From assembly GCA_008508345.1 (NCBI GenBank), contig QNGE01001700.1, forward strand, positions 1,505 to 65,504: a DNA stretch of 64,000 nt, written 5' to 3'. Made by a program: the position numbers and the translations under genes. The notes beneath the pieces were generated by a model. The model was not told where the DNA came from and did not search any database. It worked only from the letters and a program-made list of their open reading frames with translations. This DNA comes from Paragonimus westermani. Lineage: Eukaryota > Platyhelminthes > Trematoda > Plagiorchiida > Troglotrematidae. Of this stretch, positions 1 through 11,400 are shown piece by piece (position 1 is the first letter of the stretch; each line of letters starts with the position of its first letter).

Positions 1-655
1 GTTGGAGCATAGGCAGACACAACGAAATGATTTCTGACGGTTTTGCGTCTAGAACTGACCCTAACAGAACCTGCCAAGCGGACGGCACAAAGTCTACTAT
101 TAACAGGAATCCAATCTATCAATGCGGCTGCGGCCGTCGTGCTGAGGACTATACCTACTCCAGCCTGACCGGCAATGGCGGCCGGAGAGTCACCTGAAGT
201 GCATAACCATTATCGGGTAGAAATTGCGGGTGCTGTTAGTTCCATGAGTTGACTACTGTCGTGGATTCTAGTCTCCGAGATACAGCAAGCATCTATGTGC
301 AACGAGTCTAAAGCTGGTGCGAGAGCAGCCTGTTGACCTATCTGTTTTAGAGTACGAACGTTGAAGGCACCTATATTAATTTGCGTTCTAGGTCGAAGCA
401 CAGGACGAGGGAGGTGTGAGACTGATTGGCGAGAGCTGGGACTTATCGGCACAGTGTCACTATGATTAATCATATCTGTTGTGGGACCTGCATGGGAATA
501 ATCGAAATTGGGGGTCGGGAGTGGCCTGAGAGCTGGAGGACCAGGAGACTGTGATTTGCCAGACCTTTACCTATTGGCCCGCCTGGTATGAGTAACTCTG
601 TTGGTGTGGCCAGCACACAGTCCAGTTTAGCCAAAAAGATCATCGAGATGCACAA
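1..655 (-). pseudogene. RTE-like LINE, APE-type endonuclease fragment
   Basis: The minus strand encodes the start of an apurinic-type endonuclease domain from a non-LTR retrotransposon. Such a domain nicks target DNA for target-primed reverse transcription. The clearest stretch, 473 down to 210, carries the hallmarks IGAFNVRTLKQIGQQ and CCISETRIHDSS. These correspond to the N-terminal strand and the catalytic glutamate (SET) of the endonuclease fold. Past a stop near 210 the frame is still recognisable to the window edge, where the SAYAP motif is visible at about 30-1. The preceding part, 655-470, is in another frame, so a frameshift lies near 470. The copy is cut by the window edge and broken, so I treat it as dead. 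The family resemblance is from memory of flatworm RTE-like elements. The reverse transcriptase part would lie outside the window. Confidence 0.75.
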
Positions 656-1237
656 GCCGTCACATCACGTCAAAGTCCAGTCTCACTCTTCGGCAAAAAA
701 GCACAACTGCAGCGGACAAGTAGGGATTCGTTTAACATTCGTCCGCTAACTGTTTACGAGGCCATTTCTGAGGTGCAATCAAACTGTGGTCCTAACAGAC
801 ACAAAACTAAAAGAACGTGACAAGCTTTGGAAACAAACTGTACGTTTCCGGCTATGCTTAGAAATAGGATAACTACCTCGACGACTGGTTAGAAACGTTG
901 TCAGAGATGGCAGTGTGCTGCAATCAATGGTGCGTCTGCATTCACACCACTTCTGGTTCTTCCGTCTAGACGGGCGATATGGCCCGTAGACGAGTAAGTT
1001 TTTCCGTTTAGTTTTTCTAGTTTATCCAAATTGCATAGGTAATTTAGATAAACTAAAAAACTCTCCGACAAGTTTTTGGTGTCTTTTTTCGAGAAACTAT
1101 TCCTTGTGACTCCCAGCCTACTTGAACTTGTGAAGGTTAGTAGTTTCCCCGTCAGCTATCTAGAGGAGGGGAAAGAAGTGTTGGGATCACGGGAGTTCCA
1201 GGTTTTCAAGTCAAGCACACAGAGGAGAGGGTTTTAG
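656..1237. other. No recognisable gene
   Basis: I see no convincing coding region, RNA gene or repeat here. It lies between an RTE-like endonuclease fragment and a solo-LTR-like repeat. It may hold the 5' part of the RTE-like element or older decayed sequence. Confidence 0.5.
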
Positions 1238-1612
1238 TGCTCGTTGCACTAAGTCGCTTTTTCCCCAGGTACGCAACTATCAGACGCGAAAAGCAAAAGG
1301 TCGTTGAAGAGAGAGACCAAATCTTTATTCGACGAAATGTACTAGTGGTCTCTCATAGTGCTATAAAAGGCACCGACACGCGAATTAGCTAGAGACTAGG
1401 GACCGGCCGTCGACGAGCGAGTAAACCGGAAGAATGTGACACGTGTGTCCTCCGGGTTCGCGCCACAGTAACATGAGGTGCAGACAAACAATCGGACAGC
1501 AAACATCATGCGAGCTTACTTAATAGCCTAGGTCCAATATGCAACAATGAGTTATGGAACTATTTTACATATCATACTGCAGACAGGCCAGTGAAACCTT
1601 CAGGCCGTTGCA
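1238..1612 (-). repeat. Solo-LTR-like repeat, family B, copy 1
   Basis: This 375-bp segment is a close inverted copy of 28081-28456 (376 bp). Similarity breaks sharply at both ends, giving boundaries that read TG...CA on the minus strand. Read in that orientation it has a TTTTATAG TATA-like box followed by AATAAA, the arrangement of an LTR with promoter and polyadenylation signal. No primer-binding site or coding sequence follows it, so it is probably a solo LTR. I found no convincing target duplication. Confidence 0.6.
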
Positions 1613-2353
1613 GAGTAAATGGGAACTATCGCCCGCAAACCATTGATGTAAAGTAGAAACAGCAGTGGACCAAGGACAATGTGTACATGCGCACAAGGAT
1701 GCGCCGTATGGTACGTCATTGATGTATCATATGGTGCATCGACTGTGACATATGTAGGGAGAAAAGTTCAAAGCCAACTTTAGCGCAAAAGGTTTCAGAT
1801 TTATTATTAGGAAGCCTGGCGATAAATGTAATTAATTTCATCTAAGTGTTACTGTAGTTAAATGTTGAATTGTTAAGGTCAGTGTGCTTTCATTTTAAGT
1901 CTCAATAACTATATGCGCCCTTAACACATTGCACTACTGATAGACTGACACCATGTAACTATAGCCAACACCCACCCCGAACCCGTACATTAATCGTTGC
2001 CTACTTGTCATCTGGCTGATTAACCGCAGTAGTCATTTAAAAAACTCAGGATGTTTGAAACACGTACGTAAATAATAGAAACAACATACCTTTGAACACA
2101 CTGAAAAATGTTGTTCGAGCAAACTGCAGACAAAAAGTCCAGAGAAGCAACCTTAGCATGAACACCATCCGCTCAATTTATCGCGCCTCAAACGACAGGC
2201 TTGTATTTTCGATATGGATGAAACAGCACTTCTAATTGTCGGTCAAATCAACATGACTGTACCGTCTATAAGTGTAAGGGACTAGTACATACAACACAGC
2301 TTCTTGTATATTCATGCATGCGTAACAGGCGGGTATTTCAATTTACGATCTCG
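1613..2353. other. No recognisable gene
   Basis: AT-rich sequence between the family B and family A repeats. I see no supported coding region or RNA gene. Confidence 0.5.
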
Positions 2354-2391
2354 TGTAACGCGCAGCCGAAACCAGCGAACGCGCACTAATT
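2354..2391 (+). repeat. LTR-like repeat, family A, copy 1, left part
   Basis: This begins with TGTAACGCGCA and matches the first 38 bases of the complete family A copy at 29167 with only a few differences. The match stops where the 3' tail of the minus-strand CR1-like element begins and resumes at 4188. The copy was therefore split by the CR1-like insertion. Confidence 0.6.
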
Positions 2392-2544
2392 TCAAATTTC
2401 AATTTTCAAATCCAGGACTTGATGAAGGCCGGTGCCTGTTGACGTCCTGATGCTTGACTGGTGTGATCCGGAGATTGACCAGACTGCGTTTTCTGTTGAT
2501 GTGTTCAGTGGTGGTCTGAGGGTAGGGACAGAAGAAAAGGAGTA

Positions 2545-4164
2545 TCAAAACAGAGTAGGAAAACTGTGGTTCCAATATTTGTCTAGCTCTCTTTTAAACG
2601 TATCTACGCTCTTAGCCTCAACGATCTTTGCAGGCAGTTTGTTCCACGAGTTAACTACCCTGTAAGTGAAGAAGTTATATCGGACAGCCAATCGTGATCT
2701 TGTTTTCTTGACTGTGAACCTATGGCCCCTTAAATCTCTGTTCTGACGCATCTCGAACAAACCTGCCATGGGGTTTGTTCCAGCGTGGTGGGTGATTTTG
2801 CACATTTAAATTAGGTCTCCTCTTACCCGCCTACGTTCGAGTGAAAATAAGTTCAACGAAGTTAGTCGGTCTTGGTAGTTTAGACCCTTCATGCCCCCTA
2901 CCATACGTGTGGCGAACTTTTGTACTTTTTCGAGGGCGGCTATATCCCTTTTGGGATGTGGTTTCCAAGCTTGGACACAATTATCCAAGTAGGGGCGAAC
3001 TATAGCCGAGTACAATGGAATGAACACCGCTGGACAGCGGTTAGCGATCGCCGATTTCGGTCGATATAACGCCCGCCGCGCCTTTGTCGCGGATGCGGTA
3101 CACTGTGCAGTTGGAGTAAACGCACTAGTGACTTGGATACCCAAGACATTTGTTTGCTGCTTAGTTGTTAGTTCAACTGTGTGTCCATATGCATCCCTTA
3201 AATACCTAGGCGTTGACTGGAGAGCTTTGGCGAGGATATGAGTCTTAAGAACGTTCAGCGGTAGATCCCACTTTAATGTCCATTCGCAAATTTTCAGAAT
3301 GTCCCCTTGGAGAGCGGTCGAGTCCGATGAACTCCCGACCAACTTTATATCGTCTGCATACAGATAGCATGGGCAGACTAATTCGTTGGTCAGGTCGTTT
3401 ATATATACGAGGAAAAGCAGAGAGGCAAGGATTGATCCCTGAGGAACTCCACTCAACAGAGAACCTTTGTCCGACAGTACCCCTCTTACTCTCACCCTAT
3501 ATGACCCTCCAACTAGAAACGCCTGCATCCACCTGCAGATTCTAGTAATGATTCCAGTTTGTCGGAGCTTACAGCAAAAAAGCCTGTGGTTGACAGAATC
3601 GAAGGCCTTCTGAAAGTCCAGGTAGCACACCTCGACCTCTTCTCCTTTATCCAGNAAAAGCCTGTGGTTGACAGAATCGAAGGCCTTCTGAAAGTCCAGG
3701 TAGCACACCTCGACCTCTTCTCCTTTATCCAGTTTCTCCGTGACATTGTCTAAAAACGTCGGCAAATTGGTAAGACAAGATCTCCCCCTAAGGAAACCAT
3801 GTTGATTAGCCCTGAAGAATTTCTGTTCACAGAGAAACTTACAGATTCTCTCTCGTAATATTCGTTCGAAAAGTTTGCTGACAACACTCGTCAGGCTTAC
3901 CGGTCGGTGATTTCCAACTTCTGATCTGTTGCCATCTTTGAAGATGGGAATTACAATGGTTTCTTTCCAGTCTCTCACCACTGTCCCTGTTTCTAATGTG
4001 AGGTTGAACAGTTGGACAAATGGTGACGCCAACAATTTGGCCAGATGTTTTAGGACTGCCGGATGGATGCGGTCAGGTCCTGCGGACTTTGTGCTGTTTA
4101 GCTTGGATATCGCTTGCTCAACTTCGTGGGACGTAATTGTCTGATCCACCATGGGCACGCTCAC
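2545..4164 (-). pseudogene. CR1-like ORF2: reverse transcriptase and C-terminus
   Basis: This encodes a LINE reverse transcriptase, the enzyme that copies element RNA at a nicked target. From the N-terminus the visible motifs are KSAGPDRIHP, the long NHRPVSLTSVVSKLFERI block, LDFQKAFDSVNHRL (first catalytic aspartate), GVPQGSILASLLF, and YLYADD with the paired catalytic aspartates near 3350-3361. The downstream thumb region and an LRGHRF...WNKLP tail follow. A single in-frame TAA at 2806-2808 separates the main frame from the last 86 codons, which otherwise continue in phase. The N at 3655 sits inside a duplicated 77-bp block, and removing one copy plus the N leaves the frame open. Except for the stop and the missing 5' half it is well preserved, so it is a fairly young dead copy. 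Confidence 0.85.
3578..3732. repeat. Exact 77-bp duplication flanking an N
   Basis: Bases 3578-3654 and 3656-3732 are identical and separated only by the N at 3655. This falls inside the most conserved part of the reverse transcriptase, where a true 26-codon duplication would be disruptive. The likeliest explanation is two contig ends with a 77-base overlap that were scaffolded without merging. Confidence 0.85.
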
Positions 4165-4187
4165 GGCATTAATCCGGGGCTCCGAGG

Positions 4188-4414
4188 GCGTGCTGCTGTG
4201 TTGTCGGTGCCGTTTTAGCTCACGTTTGTGTAAGTCGTGTGTATGGCTTACTGGGCCTTCGGCTCATATTTGTTCGTATTGTTTCTTTTTTCATAACTGT
4301 TGTTCTAACCCCTACTTCGGGAGAGCGCTATCCCCTGGTGCGTCCACGTTGCCCGATGGTTGGTCCGCGAAGTCACGGGCATCCAGAGTAGAGTCGGCTG
4401 GCTTGCATGTTACA
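4188..4414 (+). repeat. LTR-like repeat, family A, copy 1, right part
   Basis: This matches the 3' 225 bases or so of the family A copies at 5584-5811 and 29167-29453. Shared landmarks include GTGCTGC near the start, a central ATGGCTTACTGGGCC, and the terminal GCATGTTACA. Together with 2354-2391 it forms one repeat copy interrupted by the CR1-like element. Confidence 0.65.
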
Positions 4415-4558
4415 GCATCTCAGTGCCTGCTTGCATACCGTGCTGGCGTCCACTCTTCTACCGCACAATCACTGCACTAACTGCTAACGGGAAGAGAGAT
4501 GCGACTGCCGTCCGACTTGCTGGTACCCAGATTGTTGCCAGATAACCTATTAACCTCA
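4415..4558. other. Short unassigned gap
   Basis: Sequence between a family A repeat end and a gypsy integrase tail. It may include more decayed integrase, but I cannot place it. Confidence 0.3.
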
Positions 4559-4982
4559 GACTATTGCGTCCAGCTACGTGACAAACTGGCGAAAGCACAT
4601 GCGTTAGCACGGGAACACCTGCGGACGGCCCAAAGGAGATAGAAGGATTACTACGGCAGAAGAGCTCTCGGAAGCCCCTTGAAGCCCGGCGATAAAGTTT
4701 GGTTGCGTGCAGAAGTCCCAGAAACTGGAATTCCAAAAAAGTGTTTTATGAGTGGAAGTGGCCATACGTTGTGCACGACATCATTTCCGAATCCACCTGC
4801 ACTATACGGGACGTTAACGACAATAGGTCCGGACTCAGAGTGGTACATTTCAATCGTTTCAAGCCGGATACTACAGGACAGGATCGATCGATTAATTACG
4901 AGGAGTTGGAAGTAGCTGGGGAGTGCACTGTACCGCCAGAGGAGGGGCAGTCCGGAGCACTGCTCTCAACGGGGAGGAGTAG
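4559..4982 (+). pseudogene. Ty3/gypsy integrase C-terminal fragment
   Basis: Only the C-terminal end of a gypsy polyprotein remains. Visible features are a helical stretch around RDKLAKAHALAREHLR, then the conserved KPGDKVWLRAEVP beta-strand motif of the integrase C-terminal domain, a WPYVVHDI strand after a frameshift near 4740, and the closing VVHFNRFKP motif near 4840-4865. An in-frame TAG falls near 4648. The catalytic core lies upstream in related elements and is absent here. An LTR-like sequence follows directly, which fits the 3' end of an LTR element. It is a truncated, frameshifted relic. Confidence 0.75.
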
Positions 4983-5359
4983 TGTAGTAGCATGTAGTGC
5001 GCCGCCATTTTGTTTTGCCACATATTCCCCTCCGCTTCCTTTCAGTTCCTCGAACACGTGGGTTGGCCGCGTCCGTGCAACTGACTAAGGAAGGTGACCA
5101 ACCAGAACCCGAGGTCGGCGGTCAATGAGAGTGAGACCACGTCTGACTGGTGGGAACTCCCGGACCGTAGGACCCCGTATATATATGCACAAGGACACGT
5201 TGTTGATCGAACTCTCTCGTTATCTGAGTTGCGTTAATACACATTCCTTTTTTATTTGTGTTTTTTTCCTATTCTGTGAAGTAGACCTATTGTGCTCTAT
5301 TGCGAACGTTAGACACTGTGTGCACTGTAACCTGTGATTGGCCCGATTGGAATATTACA
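4983..5359 (+). repeat. Probable 3' LTR of the gypsy fragment
   Basis: It starts TGTAGTAGC straight after a purine-rich run (CGGGGAGGAG, about 4970-4979) that would serve as polypurine tract. It contains a TATA-like TATATATATG near 5177 and may end at ATATTACA (5359), giving inverted TGTA/TACA ends. The right boundary is a guess because no second copy is present in the window. Confidence 0.4.
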
Positions 5360-5583
5360 CTCGTAAGGCAGTTTGTCCACAATAATACTAGGCGTAGACC
5401 GTGATTCCTTCAGTCATCGTGAGTAAGAAGACTATTTCACCGCGTATTCCGCTTTCGCATCTCGATACCGGGTTCAAAAATTAAAATCACCCAAACCGGC
5501 GTTGTTGACTTACATCTATTTAACTGGTCGATAAGTGAAAACGACCTTATCGTATTTTGTTTTCGAAATCCGGTGCTACAACA

Positions 5584-5811
5584 TGTAACGCAGCGTGCTG
5601 CCAGTATCATTTTGGTTTTCGTTTGTGTTAGTCGTGTGCATGTCTTACTGGGCATTTGGCTCACGCTTGTTTCTGTTACCTCCTTTTAGAGAACTACCGT
5701 TGGAACCCTTAGTTCTGAGGAACGCTGTCCCCTGGTATCTCCGCATTGCATAAAGCGGGATTACGAGTGCAACAGGTACACGATGCCGGAGCGTCCGACT
5801 TGCCTGTTACA
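5584..5811 (+). repeat. LTR-like repeat, family A, copy 2
   Basis: It starts TGTAACGCA and ends TGTTACA. It aligns with the copies at 29167-29453 and 4188-4414 but lacks about 60 bases near the 5' end. Similarity stops immediately outside both termini. Confidence 0.6.
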
Positions 5812-5828
5812 TTTCAACTGCCATTCTT

Positions 5829-6275
5829 GTGGTCGTCTGCGTGTGGCAATGGTTGTGTATTAATACAAACGTCCGTCGGATGGGCGATGACCGAATCCCG
5901 AAGCAGTTACTGTACGGACAAGTGAAGTCAGGTAAGCGAAATCCCGGTTGCCAGAAGCGGAGGTACCAGGATGTTGTGCAGGTATGTCTTTCACCTTGTA
6001 ACATTGATTTTAGATGTTGGGGAGATTTGGCGTTGAACCAGACGGCCTGGAGGAATACGGTTCGGGCGGGCGTCCGAGCGTTCAACGAGCAACTATTGCG
6101 TGGTCGCGAGCGGAAGCGTGCGGTACGCAAAGGAACCATCGGTGCCATAGGTCGCGGTGACGTGACTATATGGCGTTGTGATGTGTGCGGCCGCGAATGC
6201 GCTGGCCGTTTGGGGCTGGTAGGTCACCAACGTACTCATAGTACCCCGTCGGCGAAGAGGCGGCGAGTACGCTAG
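5829..6275 (+). pseudogene. LINE ORF2 C-terminus with C2H2 zinc finger
   Basis: This open stretch resembles the extreme C-terminus of a LINE polyprotein. Homology starts near 5877 with RMGDDRIPKQLLYGQ, runs through ALNQTAWRNTVRAG, and ends in a C2H2-type finger with CDVCGRECAGRLGLVGHQ followed by RTH at about 6178-6239. The finger has the spacing C-x2-C-x12-H-x3-H. Such a finger after the reverse transcriptase is known in some RTE-like invertebrate LINEs and probably helps bind nucleic acid. No reverse transcriptase is found upstream, so this is a 5'-truncated 3' fragment. The stop at the end is probably the natural one. It may be the same family as the endonuclease fragment at 1-655, but nothing in the window links them directly. 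Confidence 0.7.
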
Positions 6276-6989
6276 GCTCAGGTAGGTCATATCGGTATAC
6301 CTATTCTACTTCTGTTAATGACTGCATCGGCCAACATCGTGGTCATTGACAATTAATCCGCTCTTCTTTTCAGAAACCTGAGTGTCTGTGGTCTTCTACC
6401 CATTCTTTTCTCCGGCTTTGTTGATGTAATGTATGATGAATGGTCTGCCTGGCTTTTCATAGTCCAATGAGAACTTTGCTTTTCATCCTTATCTTCTCTG
6501 GGATGCACTAACCTGCACCCCTATACTGCAACGCTTCTTGTATTACACTTCAAAAATCTTTCTTCTCAGTGTAGATCTCGTCATTGCAGCCTCTCTGTTT
6601 AGTTTCCGAGAGATAAGAGTTTCCTTTCCTTATTAGCCAATCAAGTGGCTAACCAGCATTGGCCGGCTGGACAGAAAGGCCCCACTGGCACACACCCCGG
6701 TCTTATTCCTTCGGGTTTACACTGGATATGTGGTGTGTTGTTAGAACTGCGATTGGTGCAGCGCGAGCCAATTGCAGTGATGGGTAATCACAGGCGTCCT
6801 TTGGCTTCGGTCACTGTGACAAGCTAATCCGAATCGGATGCCGCCAACCGTATTAATACAGGGGAGCCAAAATACTGCATATGTATACGATTATGCATGC
6901 ATTGTCTATCCCATTTTTGATTGGTGATCTCGTTTTCTTCTTAGTGCATACATACTCTCCCGCAGTTCCAGAAGTGCCTTCATAGGCAC
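6276..6989. other. No recognisable gene
   Basis: Contains stretches that could be LINE 3' untranslated sequence at the left and the unrecognised start of the MULE relic at the right. Nothing is firmly supported. Confidence 0.45.
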
Positions 6990-8440
6990 GTGGAAGATGT
7001 CGGCATTACCTACATTCGTGGGACGAGCATCAAGTCAAAAACATTTTCGAAATACGATGAGGTAAGGTGGCATGGTCCCCTGTAAACAGTCTGGATTTGT
7101 TACCGCTGAAGTATAACACGCGTAAGAGTGTGTGCAGTGCTGTGCGATATGTCCAGTGGGTCAACGATCCGGTTTTTGCGAAACTTGTTACATATCACGA
7201 ATTCATGTGATCTATGAGAATGCGTCTGGTTGAGGGCTCTTTCGAGTTGGAGCACAACCATCCACTCAATCGTCTTGTATATGAGTATCGATTGACAAAT
7301 CGCAGACTCACCGTCGGTGAGGTGAATGACTCCAAGAGTTTGTTCGAGTACGCTACACCAACTGCTGATGTTAGGCGGTAGCGGATTTTTGTGGGATGTC
7401 TATCACAGCCGCTGACATGGGACAGGGTCGACCCCTGATGTACGTGTACGTTCGTAGTCAGAAGTAGGCTTCACTGTTGGAACTGTTTAAAAATTTTTCA
7501 GAAGTTATGGGTGAGCACATTACGGCGAGGACACTTGTGATGGATAAAATGGCTGCGCAACTGAGGGCTGCACGTGTGGTGTTCGGCTGTGGCATTAAGC
7601 CGTGTAACGTCCACGCGCGTGACGTCCTCCGAAAGCATGTAAGTGAATAAAATTCGTTTGTCACATTAGTTGGAAGACGAAGTCTCTCCAACGGTATGAT
7701 TACGATATACAGTAAGCAACAGTGAGTTGTGCCCTTACATCGTGCACCGTAGATACAAACTTGGCTTGAATATCGTGTGCCGGAACGATGGAAAGTTCAT
7801 GAATTATCTGTTATGTCATTGGCTTTACATTAAGCCTAATTGAGCCATTCACACGCAGAGCGATGTTGTCCGCTTCTGTAATCGCATTAAGAATACGCTG
7901 AGAAAGGCCAATGAACGGTTGAGGAGGACGTACCTGAGAGAGTGTCTGACCAACGCCATCCAAAAATATGGGGTTCTCTTTGACTCCACTCGTAAGGTAC
8001 GACGAATGGATGGAGTATTTAAGAGTGTTCAAGCACTGGGTACTGTTTGGCAGCGTACGTCTCGCTCCATTGGAAGAGTCTAAATTTGTGGCAGCGGTGA
8101 ATGGCCTTGCACAACAAACACAACTAAGAAAATACAGTCGAGATATTCAGACTTGGCACACAACGATGTTGGAAATCTTTTACATATCTTACCTTCACCG
8201 CCTTATGAAAATTCGGTCCCCATCACCAAACAACAGTTATGTCGTTGGAAGGAAAAACGTCTTCTTAAATTGGGCTCAGATTGTTCGAAAAAGATACTTC
8301 CTCTTTTCTATGGCTTCGAATTCCATTATACCCACACATTAACCTTGCGACTCAACGTAATTTCACGATTTCGTCAAATTTTTCATTCAGGATCATGTGA
8401 TCGAAATTGTGGGCATTTCTTGTTCACGCCAATGGAACAA
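6990..8440 (+). pseudogene. MULE-type transposase relic A
   Basis: A decayed Mutator-like (MULE/FAR1-related) transposase can be followed in several frames. Near 7140-7330 there is a putative DNA-binding N-terminus with VRYVQWVNDPVFAKLV and the HNHPLNRLVYEYRLTNRRLT segment. Near 7370-7650 is the catalytic-core region. It has VGMSITAADMGQGRPLMYVY, an in-frame TAG at 7465-7467, then VMDKMAAQLRAARVVFGCG followed by a C-x-VH pair. This corresponds to the second catalytic aspartate and the C/H motif of the MULE fold. Downstream, 7830-8440 may hold the C-terminal region after further frameshifts. The third catalytic residue is not identifiable. I saw no terminal inverted repeats. The family call is by remembered motif resemblance. 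The copy is clearly dead. Confidence 0.6.
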
Positions 8441-11400
8441 TAAAACCCAAAATTTTCTACAGACAGAATTTAACGAGCCTCCGAACTGAAACGCGCCACA
8501 AAATTGGAATAACTTCGGTGGTTTAAAATTCATGGTTACCTCAAAGATTACTGAAGCACTTTTGATCAGCCGGCTGGGTTGAGCGTTTTTTACAGTGCAG
8601 ATAGAGGAAGCCGCACAAAACTTAAGGGACAAGGCACTTCTGGAGGAAGCTTGTCTGGTGGGGACGACTTCCGACCACATCCTATCTGGATGAGCAAGCC
8701 AGAGCGATGTTAAACACCTCCTTCTCTTCAGAGTTCACAAACGGGGTTTACGCCAGCACACTTCACTCTGAATCTACCGAGAAGTCACTTAGACTCTTGT
8801 GACGTAGCCTTCAGAGGTTAGCATGGACGGAGTGCTGGGCAAAAGAGCCAAATGGGAGAAAAGCCGTGCTAATCTCAGGGAGGTCCCACTGGATCGCTCA
8901 TTGCATTATCGACAGAAGCGTTCCCAGCTTGATACGACAAGGTTATGCAATAAGGCCGATGCCAAACTGCAGTCTAGCGTGAAAGTCCTTATCCATGTTT
9001 CCAAGGGGAAAACAGTGACTCCAAATAGATCAACCCACGCACCCACGCGGAAATCGGAGGTAACTGTCCCTATCCACCTGAATAAGTAATCGTTTGTGGA
9101 GCTACATAGGTAGTTCTCTAAGGCCTTGCCGATCACTACTCTTCCTCTACAACCTCAACGGTTCTACCTCAGAGAAGGCGCGTTAAGAATTAATTCATTC
9201 ATAAGCTTTATAACCCGATGATTCTGCTGGGGTCATCTGCTGCATCCAGAAGAGCTCATACTTGGTTTATTCCGACCACATTCCACCCGGCTGAATCGAG
9301 GTCATTTCCTATTAAGCTCTGTCTGAGTCTGAAATCACACCCGTCTTCAGAAGTTCAAAACTGCACACCACGCTCCAGCAATTCAGAAAGCGAAGGCATT
9401 CCAAAAGCTGTTGATCCTGGGCCAACAGAAGCGGACGAAGCGTCCCACAGGGACTCAGATGCGTATGCACTGACTGTCAAACCCATTGGACGAGTTACCA
9501 GAAGGCTGACAACCAACAAGAATGGGCGACACTAATTTCAGGTCTTCCTTCCCATTGCTAGTACAAACCATTATCAACTGTGCACACTACCTTAACTGGA
9601 GTATTAAACGACGTCTTTGAAAACGGATCTAATAACATCTGAGGGGAAACCCTCTGTGTTGCGTGACGTTATAACACGGACCTCTCGAAGTGATCACAGC
9701 TATCAGTTTCAGGATAGATCTTGCGAACATTTACGCTTTAGAATACAGTGTGAACAAGAAAAAAATGTCTGTAGTCAACACATATAAGTGTCAACATAAA
9801 AACGCCCGCTAGTAGTAACTCAATCATTTCAGTAGGCTTTGTTTTCAAGCATAATAATAACCTGTGTGATCGAAGATCACTATGCAGAAGCTGAGCACAC
9901 TAGAGCCGCTTGCGTAGGACTGATGGGCCAGCTCTAGAAAGTCTTCGACATGCATTCAAAATGCAATTACTCGGCTCTTCAGTTTTTTCTCAACCACGGT
10001 GAACACTGACGGAAGCTCAAAATCGATTCTGTTTGGTTATGGCTAATAAAGATGAACCTCACATTCATATATAACTTGCTTCCTGTCAATAGACTACACA
10101 TTAATTTCATAGCCCTTCCTCACCGTGACTCAAGGTGTTGATTCACAAACAGTTCATTTTGCTAACTCTCAGTGCTTAAGAAGTCACGTTCCACTTTTTT
10201 ACATAACGAAGTATTCCAACATTTTCAGCATATTCTCGCATGCAAATGGAGTCGGCAGGTATACGTGCAAGTTCAGGGAGAGCTGAATTATCCTTTCGAC
10301 CTGTTCCAACGTAACGTCTATTATCGAACTCTACTTGTCTAAGGATGATATCTTTGAAAACAGACCTGGTGAAATTTGAGTGAAAAAGTTCAGTAATACA
10401 CGGCATTACGCCGTGTATCTTTCAAACATTTTCAAGCAACCGTTTGCATTACTGGAGGTTTTGGTCAGGGTTTGGTAGCTTAGTGATGACACCGGCAGGA
10501 TTTGAGCTGTGAAGTGACATTGAAAAATACGCGTGAAGGAGAAAACAGGTTCACATTCTACATATACATTTTTGCACACATTTTTATATGTTCATCCGTT
10601 TGTGATAATCCAATCATTTCACACAGTTCAATCATTCATCATCATCACCACCGTGATACTGATACGTAGTCTGTGGATGTCTGAAATATCGAGTGCAACG
10701 ATGAATAGCTCCTCACTATACCTTATGAAGTCTTATATAAGTCTTGCATTGCTTTTAACGTCTTTCGCCTCAAGCTCTCCCGAAAAACCATATAATAGCT
10801 TTGTGTATTACAAAACCTCAACCTCAAGTTACAATTTGGCTGCACAGAGCAAATCGACATAAAAGTTCGGTGGTGGCTCTGTTCCAGATAGAGCTGTTAG
10901 CCAGCAACTTGTTTTATAGTTTTATAGTAACATGTTTTATTGACTAACATAAAGATAATAACGCCGCATAGGAGTCTTTGCTGAGGGATTGCATATGGAG
11001 TCAATCACCATATTCCACATGACCATACTACACTTTCCCGTTTGTCACGCAAAACTGCGTTTCTTCTTTGATCCTACAATCATCCACAATACACGAGAAC
11101 ATTCCACGACGTATGAGCACTAAAAGTGCTCCACTGAGTAAACAGTTCGCAAGATATCCAATTTCCGGACGTTTTAGAACCACTGTCTTAGTCTCGCTTG
11201 GATGCCTGTCCAGTTACTTGCCAGATTTCAGGCTTGCGCGCCCCTCCTAATATCGCTAGGTTTATTTGTGCATTTTCTCCACAAACTTCACAATCCGGTA
11301 GCTGTTGTGTATACATTCCTTCTGGCATGACCTTGAGTACTAGTGAAGATAGCCTTATAGACAGTAAACGGAACTATTTTTTAGCAGTGCGTGCGACCGC

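Larger units (their letters stand above)
2392..4187 (-). mobile_element. CR1-like non-LTR retrotransposon, 5'-truncated
   Basis: A minus-strand LINE copy that keeps the reverse transcriptase and the C-terminal end of ORF2 but has lost ORF1 and the endonuclease. This is the usual result of incomplete reverse transcription. It ends at low coordinates in a short A/T-rich tail of repeated AAATT-type units (about 2392-2416), as CR1-like 3' ends do. Both edges abut pieces of the family A repeat, so it inserted into that repeat. I saw no target duplication, and about 20 bp of the repeat appears lost at the site. The group assignment (CR1/Jockey-like) is from motif resemblance. Confidence 0.75.

Noticed and set aside
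8823..9535. Two plus-strand frames of 88 and 105 codons
   Set aside because: No recognisable motif, and length is within chance for the local composition; possible host exons but unsupported.
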